A stretch of DNA of 64,000 nt from contig CAIKKN010000024.1 in NCBI GenBank assembly GCA_903827945.1, positions 1 to 64,000 of the forward strand, in the 5' to 3' direction. A program made the translations under genes and the position numbers. Below, in pieces: positions 16,748-25,961 of this stretch. The DNA comes from an uncultured Actinomycetes bacterium (GTDB taxonomy: Bacteria > Actinomycetota > Actinomycetes > Nanopelagicales > Nanopelagicaceae). How positions within the stretch are numbered: the first letter of the stretch is position 1; each line of letters begins with the position of its first letter. The notes beneath the pieces were generated by a model, which saw only the letters and a list, made by a program, of their open reading frames with translations, was not told the DNA's origin and made no database searches.

Positions 16748-18273
16748 TGGCGCTTTCCTCTGTTCGCACCATGGCACTGGTTGGATTAGACGGACATGTC
16801 ATAGATGTCGAAGTTGATATTTCCGAAGGTTTGCCTGGCTATACGCTTCTTGGCTTGCCCGACACTGCGTTGATGGAATCGCGCGATCGAGTTCGATCAG
16901 CGCTAGTGAACTCCGGATTCACATGGCCAAATCGACGCGTAACAGTTTCACTATCTCCCGCATGGTTACCGAAGAAGGGTTCAAACTTCGATTTACCCAT
17001 CGCGATTGCTCTATTAATTGCAACCGGCGAACTTTCCCAAGAGTCCTGTAGAGAAATCATTTTCTTAGGCGAACTCGGTTTGGATGGATCTTTGAGATTT
17101 GTCCGGGGAGTGTTGCCTACTCTGGTCTCATCACTAAAGAGCGGATTTACTCGGGCAATAACACCGATGGCCAACAATCGCGAAGCCTCACTTGTGCAAG
17201 GAATGCACTCCGTCTGCGTCTCCTCATTAGTTGCAGCGACGCATTTTCTTAAAACTGGGGAATTAGAAAAGTGGGAAACCTTTGAGGAGAAAGATTTAGA
17301 TCAGATCGCTCTTACTGATTTAGAGGATGTTGTGGGACAGAAGAGTGCACGCTTTGCTCTTGAAATCTCGGCAATAGGCGGCCACCACATACTCTTTCTG
17401 GGGCCGCCAGGAACTGGAAAGACAATGCTTGCCGAACGAATGCCGACAATTCTCCCGCCACTTTCACATGAGTTGGCTCTAGAGGTGAGCGCAATTCATT
17501 CGGTTGCAGGCACTTTGCATGAACGTGGAGCGATGTCATCGCTGCCACCCTTTGTCGCTCCACATCACACTACAACAGCTCCTGCGATGGTTGGCGGCGG
17601 CGTTCACGTAATCAGGCCGGGGGCCGTAAGCCTGGCTCACGAAGGAATCCTTTTTATAGATGAAGCACCTGAGTGTGGAAAGGGAGTTTTGGATTCTTTG
17701 AGACAGCCACTTGAATCTGGAGAAGTGACAATTTCGCGTTCCACAGGAACTACAACATATCCGGCAAACTTCTTACTGATCCTCGCGGCAAATCCGTGTC
17801 CGTGTGGTCGATTTAGTGGACGCGGAAAGTCTTGCACATGTTCCTCTGTTCAAATTAGAAGATACCTTCAAAAACTTTCTGGTCCACTTCTAGATCGAAT
17901 TGATATTCGAACTTTTGTTGAAGCTCCAACGAGAGTAGATATGGCGAGCCTTGATGTAGGGGAATCTAGTGAACGTGTTCGCGGTCGCGTAATTTCTGCG
18001 CGCCAATTGTCTGCAGAGAGATTCAAAGGCAGCGCGTGGACCCTTAATTCACGAATTCCACCTCGTGAATTACGAAAGAGATTTGCAGCTGAGAAATCGG
18101 CAATGTCTTTCTTGCACACGGAGTTGGATTCTGAAAGATTGAGTGCTCGCGGATTTCACAAAGTCTTGCGATTAGGATGGTCGGTCGCCGACCAAAAGGG
18201 ACACGCGATTCCCACGAGGGAAGATATTGAAGTTGCCCTTCAATTGCGTGAGGGAATGGATCTCCTTCTGTGA
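16747..18273 (+). CDS. yifB: YifB/ComM-family Mg-chelatase-like AAA+ ATPase
   Basis: This 508-residue protein has an N-terminal Lon-protease-like fold (about 1-180, VDISEGLPGYTLLGLPDTA) and a Mg-chelatase AAA+ domain. Walker A is GPPGTGKTMLAERMPTILPPL near 218, and Walker B is ILFIDEAPEC near 298. A cysteine cluster NPCPCGRFSGRGKSCTCS lies near 350. ComM in other bacteria is a helicase promoting branch migration during natural transformation, and its pairing with dprA here fits DNA uptake or recombination. The GTG start overlaps the yraN stop; its TGA overlaps the dprA GTG. Confidence 0.92.
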   Translation: MALSSVRTMALVGLDGHVIDVEVDISEGLPGYTLLGLPDTALMESRDRVRSALVNSGFTWPNRRVTVSLSPAWLPKKGSNFDLPIAIALLIATGELSQESCREIIFLGELGLDGSLRFVRGVLPTLVSSLKSGFTRAITPMANNREASLVQGMHSVCVSSLVAATHFLKTGELEKWETFEEKDLDQIALTDLEDVVGQKSARFALEISAIGGHHILFLGPPGTGKTMLAERMPTILPPLSHELALEVSAIHSVAGTLHERGAMSSLPPFVAPHHTTTAPAMVGGGVHVIRPGAVSLAHEGILFIDEAPECGKGVLDSLRQPLESGEVTISRSTGTTTYPANFLLILAANPCPCGRFSGRGKSCTCSSVQIRRYLQKLSGPLLDRIDIRTFVEAPTRVDMASLDVGESSERVRGRVISARQLSAERFKGSAWTLNSRIPPRELRKRFAAEKSAMSFLHTELDSERLSARGFHKVLRLGWSVADQKGHAIPTREDIEVALQLREGMDLLL

Positions 18274-19157
18274 CTCCAGAAGAAATTGCCAGGCTTTCTC
18301 TTATTGCTTCAATAGAAGGCGGCTCTGAGTTCTGGGCGCGGGAGGTAAAGGGAAGTAGCGCATATACGGTTGTTGAAAGCCTCAAAAGTGGCTTCTATCT
18401 TGGAGGAAAGCACTCGGCGGATAAAATTACAGAGCAAATCCGAAAGTTAAATCTAGATCAGATTCAACAAGAACTTTTGGCTTCTCATTGCACCTTTGTA
18501 ACGCCTGAAAGTGAAGATTGGCCATTGCAAATCAATGACTTGCTTGCACCGCCCTTCGGACTTATCTGCCGAGGGGAAACAACAATTTTGAAAAGTGAAT
18601 CTATCTCCGTCGTAGGAAGTAGAAATCCAACTTCTTATGGGGTGCGCATTGCAAATGAATTCGCATCAGGCTTTGCTGATCGCGATTGGACGGTTGTAAG
18701 CGGTGGTGCATACGGAATAGATACGGCAGCACATAAAGGAGCGCTTGCGGCCGAAGGAGGCACAATCGTTGTTTTAGGAAGCGGAGTAAATCAAATATAT
18801 CCGGCCGGGAATGAACGGCTTTTTCGAGAAATCGAAGAAACTGGCTTGCTGGTCTCTGAAGTTCTGCCATCGGTTCACGCTCTTCCGGTCAGATTCCTCA
18901 TTCGGAATCGAATCATTGCTGCGCTGAGTCGGGGAACGTTGGTAATAGAAGCTGCTTATAGAAGTGGTTCATTACGAACAGCACGAGAAGCAGCGCAGAT
19001 TTTGCGTATTGTTATGGCGACCCCAGGCTCAATTTCCTCTCCAGCAAGTGAAGGTTGTCATCGATTAATCGCAAATCGTGAAGCCGAGCTAGTTTCATCA
19101 GTATCCGATGTCATGGAATTGGTTCTACCGCTCGATGATGCGAGAATGCCTATATGA
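18270..19157 (+). CDS. dprA: DNA-processing protein DprA
   Basis: DprA binds incoming single-stranded DNA and loads RecA. The Rossmann-like core is plain: SVVGSRNPTSYGVRIANEF near 111, VVSGGAYGIDTAAHKGAL near 142 and VVLGSGVNQIYPAGNERLF near 168, with RNRIIAALSRGTLVIEA near 210. The 295-residue length lacks a long C-terminal winged-helix domain. The GTG start overlaps the yifB stop (GTGA), and its own stop overlaps the era ATG (ATGA). Confidence 0.93.
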   Translation: MTPEEIARLSLIASIEGGSEFWAREVKGSSAYTVVESLKSGFYLGGKHSADKITEQIRKLNLDQIQQELLASHCTFVTPESEDWPLQINDLLAPPFGLICRGETTILKSESISVVGSRNPTSYGVRIANEFASGFADRDWTVVSGGAYGIDTAAHKGALAAEGGTIVVLGSGVNQIYPAGNERLFREIEETGLLVSEVLPSVHALPVRFLIRNRIIAALSRGTLVIEAAYRSGSLRTAREAAQILRIVMATPGSISSPASEGCHRLIANREAELVSSVSDVMELVLPLDDARMPI

Positions 19158-20062
19158 GTTCACCTTTCCGTGCAGGGTTCGTCGCAATAGTTGGCCGCCC
19201 AAACACTGGAAAATCAACCCTCGTCAACGCCCTCATCGGTAAGAAAATCGTCATCACTTCCGCCCATCCAAATACAACTCGTAATCCGATTCGCGGAATT
19301 CTTACTCGACCTGACTTTCAAATGGTTGTGGTTGATACACCTGGAATTCACAAACCTAAAACGTTACTTGGATCCCGGCTCAATGACATGGTGAGTCAGA
19401 ATCTTCAATCAGTTGACGCAGCGATTCTATGTTTGCCAGCAGATGAAGCGATTGGCGCGGGCGATGAGTTCATAGCAAAGCAACTTGAACACATTCGAAG
19501 CGTTTATCTCGTCGTCACAAAAATTGACCGGGTTGGCAAGGATCAAATGATTGCCAAGCTAGGTGAAGTTGCCCAGTTCATCGCGAAGACAAAGCTCATG
19601 GTTCGTGAAGTGGTCCCAATTTCTGCAGCTGAATATACCCAGGTGGACCTACTCACCGATTTGCTCGTGAACGCTCTTCCCGAGTCCCATGCTTTGTATC
19701 CAGATGACATGACGAGTGATCAAGCCGCTGAAATGACTCTGGCTGAACTTATTCGCGAAGCAGCCATCCAAGATGTCTTCGAAGAAGTTCCCCACTCAAT
19801 TGTTGTAACAATCGATGAATTTGATAAACGTGAGAATAAAGAGTTCTACGATATCCATGCGACTGTGCACGTGGAGCGCGACAGCCAAAAGGGAATAATT
19901 TTAGGTGCCCGTGGCTCACGATTAAAAGAAATTGGAATGCAGTCTCGAAAGAGCATTGAGATTTTTCTTGGTTGCAAGGTCTTCCTAGGCCTTCACGTGA
20001 AGGTTTCTAAGGATTGGCAACGAGATCCCAAGTTGTTGAAACGATTCGGTTTTACCGAGTAG
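19154..20062 (+). CDS. era: GTPase Era
   Basis: Era is an essential GTPase that binds the 3' end of 16S rRNA in 30S maturation. The G domain shows GRPNTGKST (G1 near 14), DTPGIHKP (G3) and VTKIDR (G4). The C-terminal KH domain shows GSRLKEIGMQSRKSIEIFLG. At 302 residues it is full length. It ends in an 11-base tail-to-tail overlap with the EamA gene. Its usual neighbours ybeY and corC are not adjacent; it follows dprA. Confidence 0.95.
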   Translation: MSSPFRAGFVAIVGRPNTGKSTLVNALIGKKIVITSAHPNTTRNPIRGILTRPDFQMVVVDTPGIHKPKTLLGSRLNDMVSQNLQSVDAAILCLPADEAIGAGDEFIAKQLEHIRSVYLVVTKIDRVGKDQMIAKLGEVAQFIAKTKLMVREVVPISAAEYTQVDLLTDLLVNALPESHALYPDDMTSDQAAEMTLAELIREAAIQDVFEEVPHSIVVTIDEFDKRENKEFYDIHATVHVERDSQKGIILGARGSRLKEIGMQSRKSIEIFLGCKVFLGLHVKVSKDWQRDPKLLKRFGFTE

Positions 20063-20924
20063 TCGGCTTCTTTCCCGCTAAGTAAGAGCCAACAAGAATT
20101 AATGGAAGCCCAAGACCAATTCCTAAGGTCAGTGGTTCTCCAAGAACAACAATTCCCAACAAAACTGCAACTGCCGTATTGATGTAAGTAATCATTGAGG
20201 CTCGAGTAGGACCTATATCCACAATAACTTTAAAAAAGATTATGAATGCAATTGCTGTGGGGAAGATCGCCAAAATGATGAGCGCCCATATAGATTTTGC
20301 GTTAGGAATTTGGTGGGGCCACTGCACAATACCAACAGGGATGTAAATGATTGCCGTGAAGAGCATGGCCAAACTATTGATTGCCAGACCATTTAGCGTT
20401 GGTGCTTTATGGCGGATCATTATGGGCGCTATTGCGTAGCCGATTGCGGCCAGCAAAATGAGTGCGATTGCTGAGGAACTGTTGTGACCTCGAAAACTTT
20501 CCAACCCAACGACCAATATGACGCCAACAAATCCCACTACCATGCCGATAATTCGTTTGAATTGCCAGACGGTTTGATCGCCAATGATCGACGCCAATAT
20601 TGTTGACCAGAATGGAACCGTTGCAATTAAGAGTCCAGCAAGCCCAGAAGTTATATGCCGCTCACCGCTTGAGAGAAAATACCAAGGTCCGACTAATTCA
20701 ATAAATGAATAGAGCAAGATCCATTTGAAATACTTAAGAGCCTCACGAACAAGCCCTTGTCGAATTGCAAGTGGAACAAGAATGATTGCCCCCAGACTCA
20801 CTCTTGCAAAAACTAGAAAGCCTGGCTGAAAGCCACCGGGATCAACCGCAATTTTTATGAATAAGTAAGGAACGCCCCACAGAACGCCTGCCGCAAGGAA
20901 AAGTCCCCAACTTTTGCGCGTCAT
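20052..20924 (-). CDS. EamA/DMT-family transporter
   Basis: This 290-residue membrane protein is made of two EamA repeats and about ten transmembrane helices (for example FLVFARVSLGAIILVPLAI and IVVLGEPLTLGIGLGLPLILV). Members export amino acids, metabolites or nucleobases; the substrate cannot be inferred. Its ATG overlaps the stop of the glycogen synthase gene (ATGA), so the two are probably co-transcribed, but a functional link to glycogen is not evident. Confidence 0.85.
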   Translation of the reverse strand: MTRKSWGLFLAAGVLWGVPYLFIKIAVDPGGFQPGFLVFARVSLGAIILVPLAIRQGLVREALKYFKWILLYSFIELVGPWYFLSSGERHITSGLAGLLIATVPFWSTILASIIGDQTVWQFKRIIGMVVGFVGVILVVGLESFRGHNSSSAIALILLAAIGYAIAPIMIRHKAPTLNGLAINSLAMLFTAIIYIPVGIVQWPHQIPNAKSIWALIILAIFPTAIAFIIFFKVIVDIGPTRASMITYINTAVAVLLGIVVLGEPLTLGIGLGLPLILVGSYLAGKKPTTR

Positions 20925-22084
20925 TTACTAGAGATAACTGATCGATACAAAGCTTCTGTTTGATCAGCAATTGCTTCCCATCCAAAGTCTTCCACGGCGC
21001 GCTTTCGTCCCAAAGCTCCATAGTTCGCAAGCTTTTCGGGATTGCCCATTAGGGTTGAAATCTTTTGCGCTAACGCACTTTCAAGAGCGGTCCCATCGCC
21101 GTCGTAATTTACAAGTTCCCCGGTTACGCCATCCACGACAACTTCAGGAATTCCCCCAACCCTAGTTGCCAGAACTGCCGTTTGGCATGCCATCGCTTCA
21201 AGATTCACTATCCCAAGTGGTTCATACACACTTGGGCAAATAAAAAGTTCTGCGGATGAAAGCAGCGCGCGAAGTTCAGGTTGTGGCAACATCTTCTCCT
21301 GCCACCAAACATTCTTACGAGTTAGTTGAAGTTCGTGAATTAAATCAGCAATTTCTTTTCCGATTGCTGGTTCATCAGGGTTCCCCGCGGCAATGAGCAA
21401 ACCAATATCAGGGGAGACATTCGCCCACGCACGAAGTAAATGGGCAAGACCCTTTTGGCGCGTAATTCGTCCTACAAAAATTGCATATCTTCCTGTAATT
21501 CCAAGTCGTGCAAGAAGTTCTGGATCTTTTGTCGGAGAATACTTTTGCGTGTCAACGCCGTTGAGAATTGTGTGAATCTTTGATGGATCTAAATCCGGAT
21601 ACGCTTTTAGAATATCTTTTTTCATCCCGTTGCTTACAGCAATAATCGCATCTGCGGCCTGATACGCGGTCTTCTCTGCCCACGAGGAGAGGCGATAGCC
21701 ACCGCCTAGCTGCTCTGCTTTCCAAGGCCTATCCGGTTCAAGGGAGTGGGCTGTGATGACATGAGGAATCCCATGTAAGAGTGAGGCAAGATGACCAGCC
21801 ATATTCGCATACCAAGTATGTGAATGGACAAGGTCCACACTTCCCAGTGCCTGTGCGATCTCGATGTCAGTTGTAAAGGCTTGAAGAGCTGGATTGAGCG
21901 AGCCAAGGCTCTCTGGAAGTGGATAGGCGTGCGCATCTTGGCGCTTTTCCCCGAAGCAGTGAACATCAACAGTGATCTTTTTGCGAAGTGCTTGCGTTAA
22001 TTGAAGCGCGTGAACTCCAGCCCCACCATAGATATGTGGTGGCCATTCTTTAGTGACGAGACCAATCCGCAAATCTTGGGACAT
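20921..22084 (-). CDS. glgM: Actinobacterial glycogen synthase / maltose-1-phosphate synthase (GT4)
   Basis: This 387-residue GT-B glycosyltransferase belongs to the Corynebacterium-type glycogen synthase family, now known in mycobacteria to transfer glucose from ADP-glucose to glucose-1-phosphate to make maltose-1-phosphate. The N-terminal motif is TKEWPPHIYGGAGVHALQL. The donor-site part is YAIFVGRITRQKGLAHLLRA near 205, and the C-terminal EPLGIVNLEAMACQTAVLAT near 285 holds the catalytic Glu pair. glgC is divergent, 73 bases away, supplying ADP-glucose. glgE and glgB are not in the window. Confidence 0.85.
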   Translation of the reverse strand: MSQDLRIGLVTKEWPPHIYGGAGVHALQLTQALRKKITVDVHCFGEKRQDAHAYPLPESLGSLNPALQAFTTDIEIAQALGSVDLVHSHTWYANMAGHLASLLHGIPHVITAHSLEPDRPWKAEQLGGGYRLSSWAEKTAYQAADAIIAVSNGMKKDILKAYPDLDPSKIHTILNGVDTQKYSPTKDPELLARLGITGRYAIFVGRITRQKGLAHLLRAWANVSPDIGLLIAAGNPDEPAIGKEIADLIHELQLTRKNVWWQEKMLPQPELRALLSSAELFICPSVYEPLGIVNLEAMACQTAVLATRVGGIPEVVVDGVTGELVNYDGDGTALESALAQKISTLMGNPEKLANYGALGRKRAVEDFGWEAIADQTEALYRSVISSK

Positions 22085-22110
22085 TTGTTATAGCTCCGTT
22101 ACATAGTGTT

Positions 22111-22147
22111 TACCTTAATGGCTACCTTACAGGGGCAGGTAAGGGTA
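22111..22147. promoter_or_regulatory. Repeat-containing operator candidate between glgM and glgC
   Basis: TACCTTA occurs at 22111 and 22123, and an inverted, slightly longer copy GGTAAGGGTA lies at 22138-22147. The set forms an imperfect palindrome centred near 22135, between the two divergent starts. It could bind one regulator controlling both glycogen genes. Confidence 0.4.
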
Positions 22148-22157
22148 TCTTTTCAGC

Positions 22158-23384
22158 ATGATTCGCAGAGAGCAACCCCTAGGAATTGTCCTTGCCGGTG
22201 GTGAAGGAAAACGGCTTATGCCTTTGACGGCAGATAGAGCAAAGCCAGCAGTTCCATTTGGTGGTGCCTACAGATTAATTGACTTCGTCTTATCAAATTT
22301 GGTCAATGCAGACCTTCGAAAAATTGCGGTACTTACCCAATACAAATCTCATTCACTTGATAGACATATAACTACGACGTGGCGGATGTCTACTCTGCTT
22401 GGAAATTACATCACTCCAGTTCCAGCACAACAGCGCCTTGGACCTCGCTGGTACACCGGAAGTGCGGATGCGATTCTCCAGAATTTTAATTTAATTCACG
22501 ATGAGAACCCAAAGCACGTTTTAGTTTTCGGCGCAGATCACGTGTATCGCATGGATCCTGAGCAGATGTTTACATTCCATCGCGAAACCGGCGCAGGTGT
22601 AACGGTTGCTGCAATTCGAGTGAAGAAGAGTGAAGCTTCTGAATTTGGCGTAATTGAATTAGCCGAAGACGGAATAACCATAAAGGCGTTTCATGAGAAG
22701 CCAGCGAATCCGCCAACAATGCCAGGGCATCCTGATTTTTGTTTGGTTTCAATGGGTAACTACATATTTAAGCGTGATGAAATGGAAGACGCACTCATTC
22801 TGGATTCTGAGAATCTTGAAAGCAAGCACGACCTAGGAACAAATATCATCCCGATGATGACTTCAATGGGTAGGGCATTTGCATATGATTTCGCAAATAA
22901 CCAAGTCCCTGGAGAAACTGATCGCGACAAAGGATATTGGCGCGATGTGGGAAGTATTGATGCCTACTATGACGCCCATATGGATTTGGTTTCAATCCAT
23001 CCGATTTTCAATCTATACAATCGCGAATGGCCACTACTGACAAATCCACCGTCACTCCCACCTGCAAAGTTCTCTGAAAATGGAAGCGCTGTTGATTCAA
23101 TTGTGGGCGCGGGTTCGATTATCGCTGGAGCAAGAGTAGAGCGATCAGTTGTTTCCTTTGATGTGCAAGGGGCGACAAATGCGATTATTCAAGGATCTGT
23201 AATTATGCCCGGAGTAAGAGTGGGCACGAATGCAATAATTCGAAATGCCATTCTCGACAAAGGCGTGATAGTCGAACCTGGTGCACAAATTGGAGTTGAT
23301 TTGGAGCGCGATCGTCAACGTTTCACAGTCAGCGAAGGTGGAATTGTTGTTGTTGGGAAGAATTCAATCGTAACGGCGCACTAA
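22158..23384 (+). CDS. glgC: Glucose-1-phosphate adenylyltransferase
   Basis: This enzyme makes ADP-glucose from ATP and glucose-1-phosphate for glycogen synthesis. The N-terminal nucleotidyltransferase domain has [25 protein letters not shown] near 11-35, [11 protein letters not shown] near 95 and [10 protein letters not shown] near 126. The C-terminal left-handed beta-helix has hexapeptide repeats ([31 protein letters not shown]). At 408 residues it is full length. It is divergent from glgM. Confidence 0.95.
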   Translation: MIRREQPLGIVLAGGEGKRLMPLTADRAKPAVPFGGAYRLIDFVLSNLVNADLRKIAVLTQYKSHSLDRHITTTWRMSTLLGNYITPVPAQQRLGPRWYTGSADAILQNFNLIHDENPKHVLVFGADHVYRMDPEQMFTFHRETGAGVTVAAIRVKKSEASEFGVIELAEDGITIKAFHEKPANPPTMPGHPDFCLVSMGNYIFKRDEMEDALILDSENLESKHDLGTNIIPMMTSMGRAFAYDFANNQVPGETDRDKGYWRDVGSIDAYYDAHMDLVSIHPIFNLYNREWPLLTNPPSLPPAKFSENGSAVDSIVGAGSIIAGARVERSVVSFDVQGATNAIIQGSVIMPGVRVGTNAIIRNAILDKGVIVEPGAQIGVDLERDRQRFTVSEGGIVVVGKNSIVTAH

Positions 23385-23399
23385 TCACTCCAAAATGTT

Positions 23400-24785
23400 T
23401 TAAGCAGTTCGGTCCCGCAGGGCTCGATATCGAACCAAAACCTCTGGGGTTGGTTCTGCTTTTGCGCTTGTGACTTCTCCCAAATTCCATTCCGGTGGAT
23501 TTTCTTTTCCAGAAAGCGCCCAGGCAGCTTGTCTCGCCGCACCATTTGCAACATATTCGCCGGGTGGCGGAACGAGAACTTCTCTCGCGAACAGAGACGA
23601 TGCTATTTGGGATACTGCAGGATTCTTGGCTGCTCCGCCAACAAGGAATACTCGTCTGATATTTACTCCGGCTTTTTCGAGAGCATCAACTGCATCGGCC
23701 AAGCCGCAGAGCATTCCCTCGATGTACGCGCGCGCAATATTTTCTGGGGTTGAATTTGCAACTGTAATGCCAGCAAGTACTCCAGTTGCTTCGGGGCGAT
23801 TTGGTGTGCGCTCTCCTTCAAAGTAAGGGAGAAGAGTCAATCCATTTGCCCCGGCGGGCGCACTGAGCGCCAATTCACCAAGACGTTCGTGCGTTACGCC
23901 AAGAATCTTTGAAGCAGCATCAAGAATTCGCGCAGCATTGAGGGTGCAAACAAGCGGCAGAAATTCACCAGATGCGGATGCAAATCCAGCAATAGTGCCA
24001 GACGAATCATGTGTAGATGTAGAAGAAATTGCGAAGGCGGTACCGCTCGTTCCAAGAGATACGACTACATCTCCTTCTTGTGCTTGAATGCCAAAACCAG
24101 CTCCAGCATTATCTCCGGCTCCAGCACCAATCCTTAATCCTGCCTTTGTTGTGGCCCCAAATTCACGATTCGAAATAATTCGTGGAAGCTCAACGGCTTG
24201 ATCACTTCGCAGAACCTTCTTGAAAACATCTGGAAGATAAGCAGAAGTGACTGGATTAAAATAACCTGTTCCGGATGCATCGCTACGGTCGGTAAATATT
24301 TCCTTGATTGATGTGCTGCCCGAAAGCTTCCATGAAAGCCAGTCGTGGGGAAGGCAAATTGCCGCCACTTTCTTTGCATTTTCACCTTCATGATCTACCA
24401 ACCAGCGAACTTTGCTCGCTGTAAATGAAGCAACTAAAGAAGAACCGGTTAGCTCGGCAATATTAGGAATTTCATTGTTTATATCGCTGGCTTCTTTTGC
24501 AGAACGAGTGTCGTTCCACAGGAGCGCTGGGCGAATTACACTGCCTTCGGCATCGAGTGCAACCATCCCGTGTTGCTGCCCACCAATCGATAGCGCCGCA
24601 ACATCTTCAAGACCGCCAGCTTCTGCGATGGCTTTCTGTAGGGCGCTCCACCAGTGAGCAGGATCAACCTCTGTGCCATCAGGATGTGAAGCTCTACCCT
24701 CACGGACTAGAAGGCCAGTCTCTGCCTCGCGAATCACGATTTTCACTGATTGGGTTGAAGAATCCACCCCTGCGACTAGCGTCAT
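23400..24785 (-). CDS. xylB: Xylulokinase (FGGY family)
   Basis: This 461-residue sugar kinase phosphorylates D-xylulose. FGGY-family signs are GVDSSTQSVKIVI at the N-terminus, the xylulokinase-type SIGGQQHGMVALD near 66, LWNDTR near 89, and the C-terminal nucleotide-binding VFLVGGAAKNPAVSQI near 385. GGGAG lies just upstream of ATG 24785. No xylose isomerase or transporter gene is next to it; xylulose may come from uptake elsewhere. A related pentulose or hexulose kinase is possible, but the QQHG motif favours xylulose. Confidence 0.88.
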   Translation of the reverse strand: MTLVAGVDSSTQSVKIVIREAETGLLVREGRASHPDGTEVDPAHWWSALQKAIAEAGGLEDVAALSIGGQQHGMVALDAEGSVIRPALLWNDTRSAKEASDINNEIPNIAELTGSSLVASFTASKVRWLVDHEGENAKKVAAICLPHDWLSWKLSGSTSIKEIFTDRSDASGTGYFNPVTSAYLPDVFKKVLRSDQAVELPRIISNREFGATTKAGLRIGAGAGDNAGAGFGIQAQEGDVVVSLGTSGTAFAISSTSTHDSSGTIAGFASASGEFLPLVCTLNAARILDAASKILGVTHERLGELALSAPAGANGLTLLPYFEGERTPNRPEATGVLAGITVANSTPENIARAYIEGMLCGLADAVDALEKAGVNIRRVFLVGGAAKNPAVSQIASSLFAREVLVPPPGEYVANGAARQAAWALSGKENPPEWNLGEVTSAKAEPTPEVLVRYRALRDRTA

Positions 24786-24895
24786 AATGCTCCCTTTTTA
24801 GCCCAATGCTACTGAAAGGGTAGACTTCCACAGTCATCGTTGACTAGCCACATTATTCATGAGTTCGATTCAATTCGATTTTGGAGTTCTTAAAG

Positions 24896-25921
24896 ATGCG
24901 TATTGGTGTACTAACAGGCGGCGGGGATTGCCCAGGCCTTAATGCAGTTATTCGTGCAGTCGTCCGTAAAGGAATCAAAGAGTACGGATATGAATTTGTA
25001 GGATTTCGCGATGGCTGGAAGGGACCTCTTGAGGGTCTGACCATGCCTTTGGATCTAAGTACGACTCGCGGTATTTTGCCGCGCGGTGGAACCATCCTTG
25101 GTTCTTCACGTACTAACCCGTTCAAGATTGATGGCGGCGTCGAAAAGATTAAGGAAAATCTAGCGTCAATGGGCATCGATGCACTTGTTGCTATTGGTGG
25201 CGAAGACACACTTGGTGTGGCTACAAAGTTGGATTCACTTGGTGTGAAGGTCGTAGGAGTCCCTAAGACAATTGATAACGATCTCAACAATACTGACTAC
25301 ACATTCGGTTTTGACACATCGGTCAACATTGCAGTCGACGCAATCGATCGCCTCCACACAACTGCAGAGTCTCATCACCGCGCTTTGATCGTAGAAGTAA
25401 TGGGTCGCCACGCTGGTTGGATTGCACTCCACGCAGGAATTGCTGGCGGAGCTGCTTGTATTTTGATTCCTGAAGTTAAGTTTTCCGTGGACAAGGTTTG
25501 CGACTGGGTTAATTCACGTTTTGAATCTTCCTACGCTCCAATCATTGTTATTGCTGAAGGTGCGATTCCTCAAGATGGTGACCTTGTAACAAAGGACCAG
25601 ACCCTTGATTCATTTGGCCATGTAAAGCTTTCGGGTATCGGAGAATGGCTTGCGGGCGAAATTGAAAAGCGCACGGGTAAAGAGGCGCGTACTTCAGTAC
25701 TCGGCCACATTCAACGTGGAGGGTCGCCGACCGCTTTTGACCGCGTTCTGGCCACTCGTTTTGGCCTTCACGCCATCACGGCAATTCATGATGGTGATTT
25801 TGGCAAGATGGTGGCATTGCACGGCACAAAGATTGATCGAGTTCCACTCGCTTCAGCAACAACAGAATTGAAGCTAGTAACGCCAGATCTTTATGCTGAA
25901 GCGGAGGTCTTCTTCGGTTAA
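24896..25921 (+). CDS. pfkA: 6-phosphofructokinase, predicted PPi-dependent
   Basis: This glycolytic kinase phosphorylates fructose-6-phosphate. N-terminal GVLTGGGDCPGLNAVIRAV and the substrate site PKTIDNDL are plain. Two residues tell the phosphoryl donor in this family. ATP enzymes carry Gly in GGxG and in PGTIDND, whereas here the sequences are GGEDTLG (Asp) and PKTIDND (Lys), the pyrophosphate-type pair. The ATG at 24896 with GGAG upstream is preferred over TTG 24881, giving 341 residues. A PPi enzyme would make the step reversible and save ATP. Confidence 0.88.
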   Translation: MRIGVLTGGGDCPGLNAVIRAVVRKGIKEYGYEFVGFRDGWKGPLEGLTMPLDLSTTRGILPRGGTILGSSRTNPFKIDGGVEKIKENLASMGIDALVAIGGEDTLGVATKLDSLGVKVVGVPKTIDNDLNNTDYTFGFDTSVNIAVDAIDRLHTTAESHHRALIVEVMGRHAGWIALHAGIAGGAACILIPEVKFSVDKVCDWVNSRFESSYAPIIVIAEGAIPQDGDLVTKDQTLDSFGHVKLSGIGEWLAGEIEKRTGKEARTSVLGHIQRGGSPTAFDRVLATRFGLHAITAIHDGDFGKMVALHGTKIDRVPLASATTELKLVTPDLYAEAEVFFG

Positions 25922-25961
25922 TTGGTCGCGGCGCGAACTTTTTAAACCCTAGAATTCTCTA

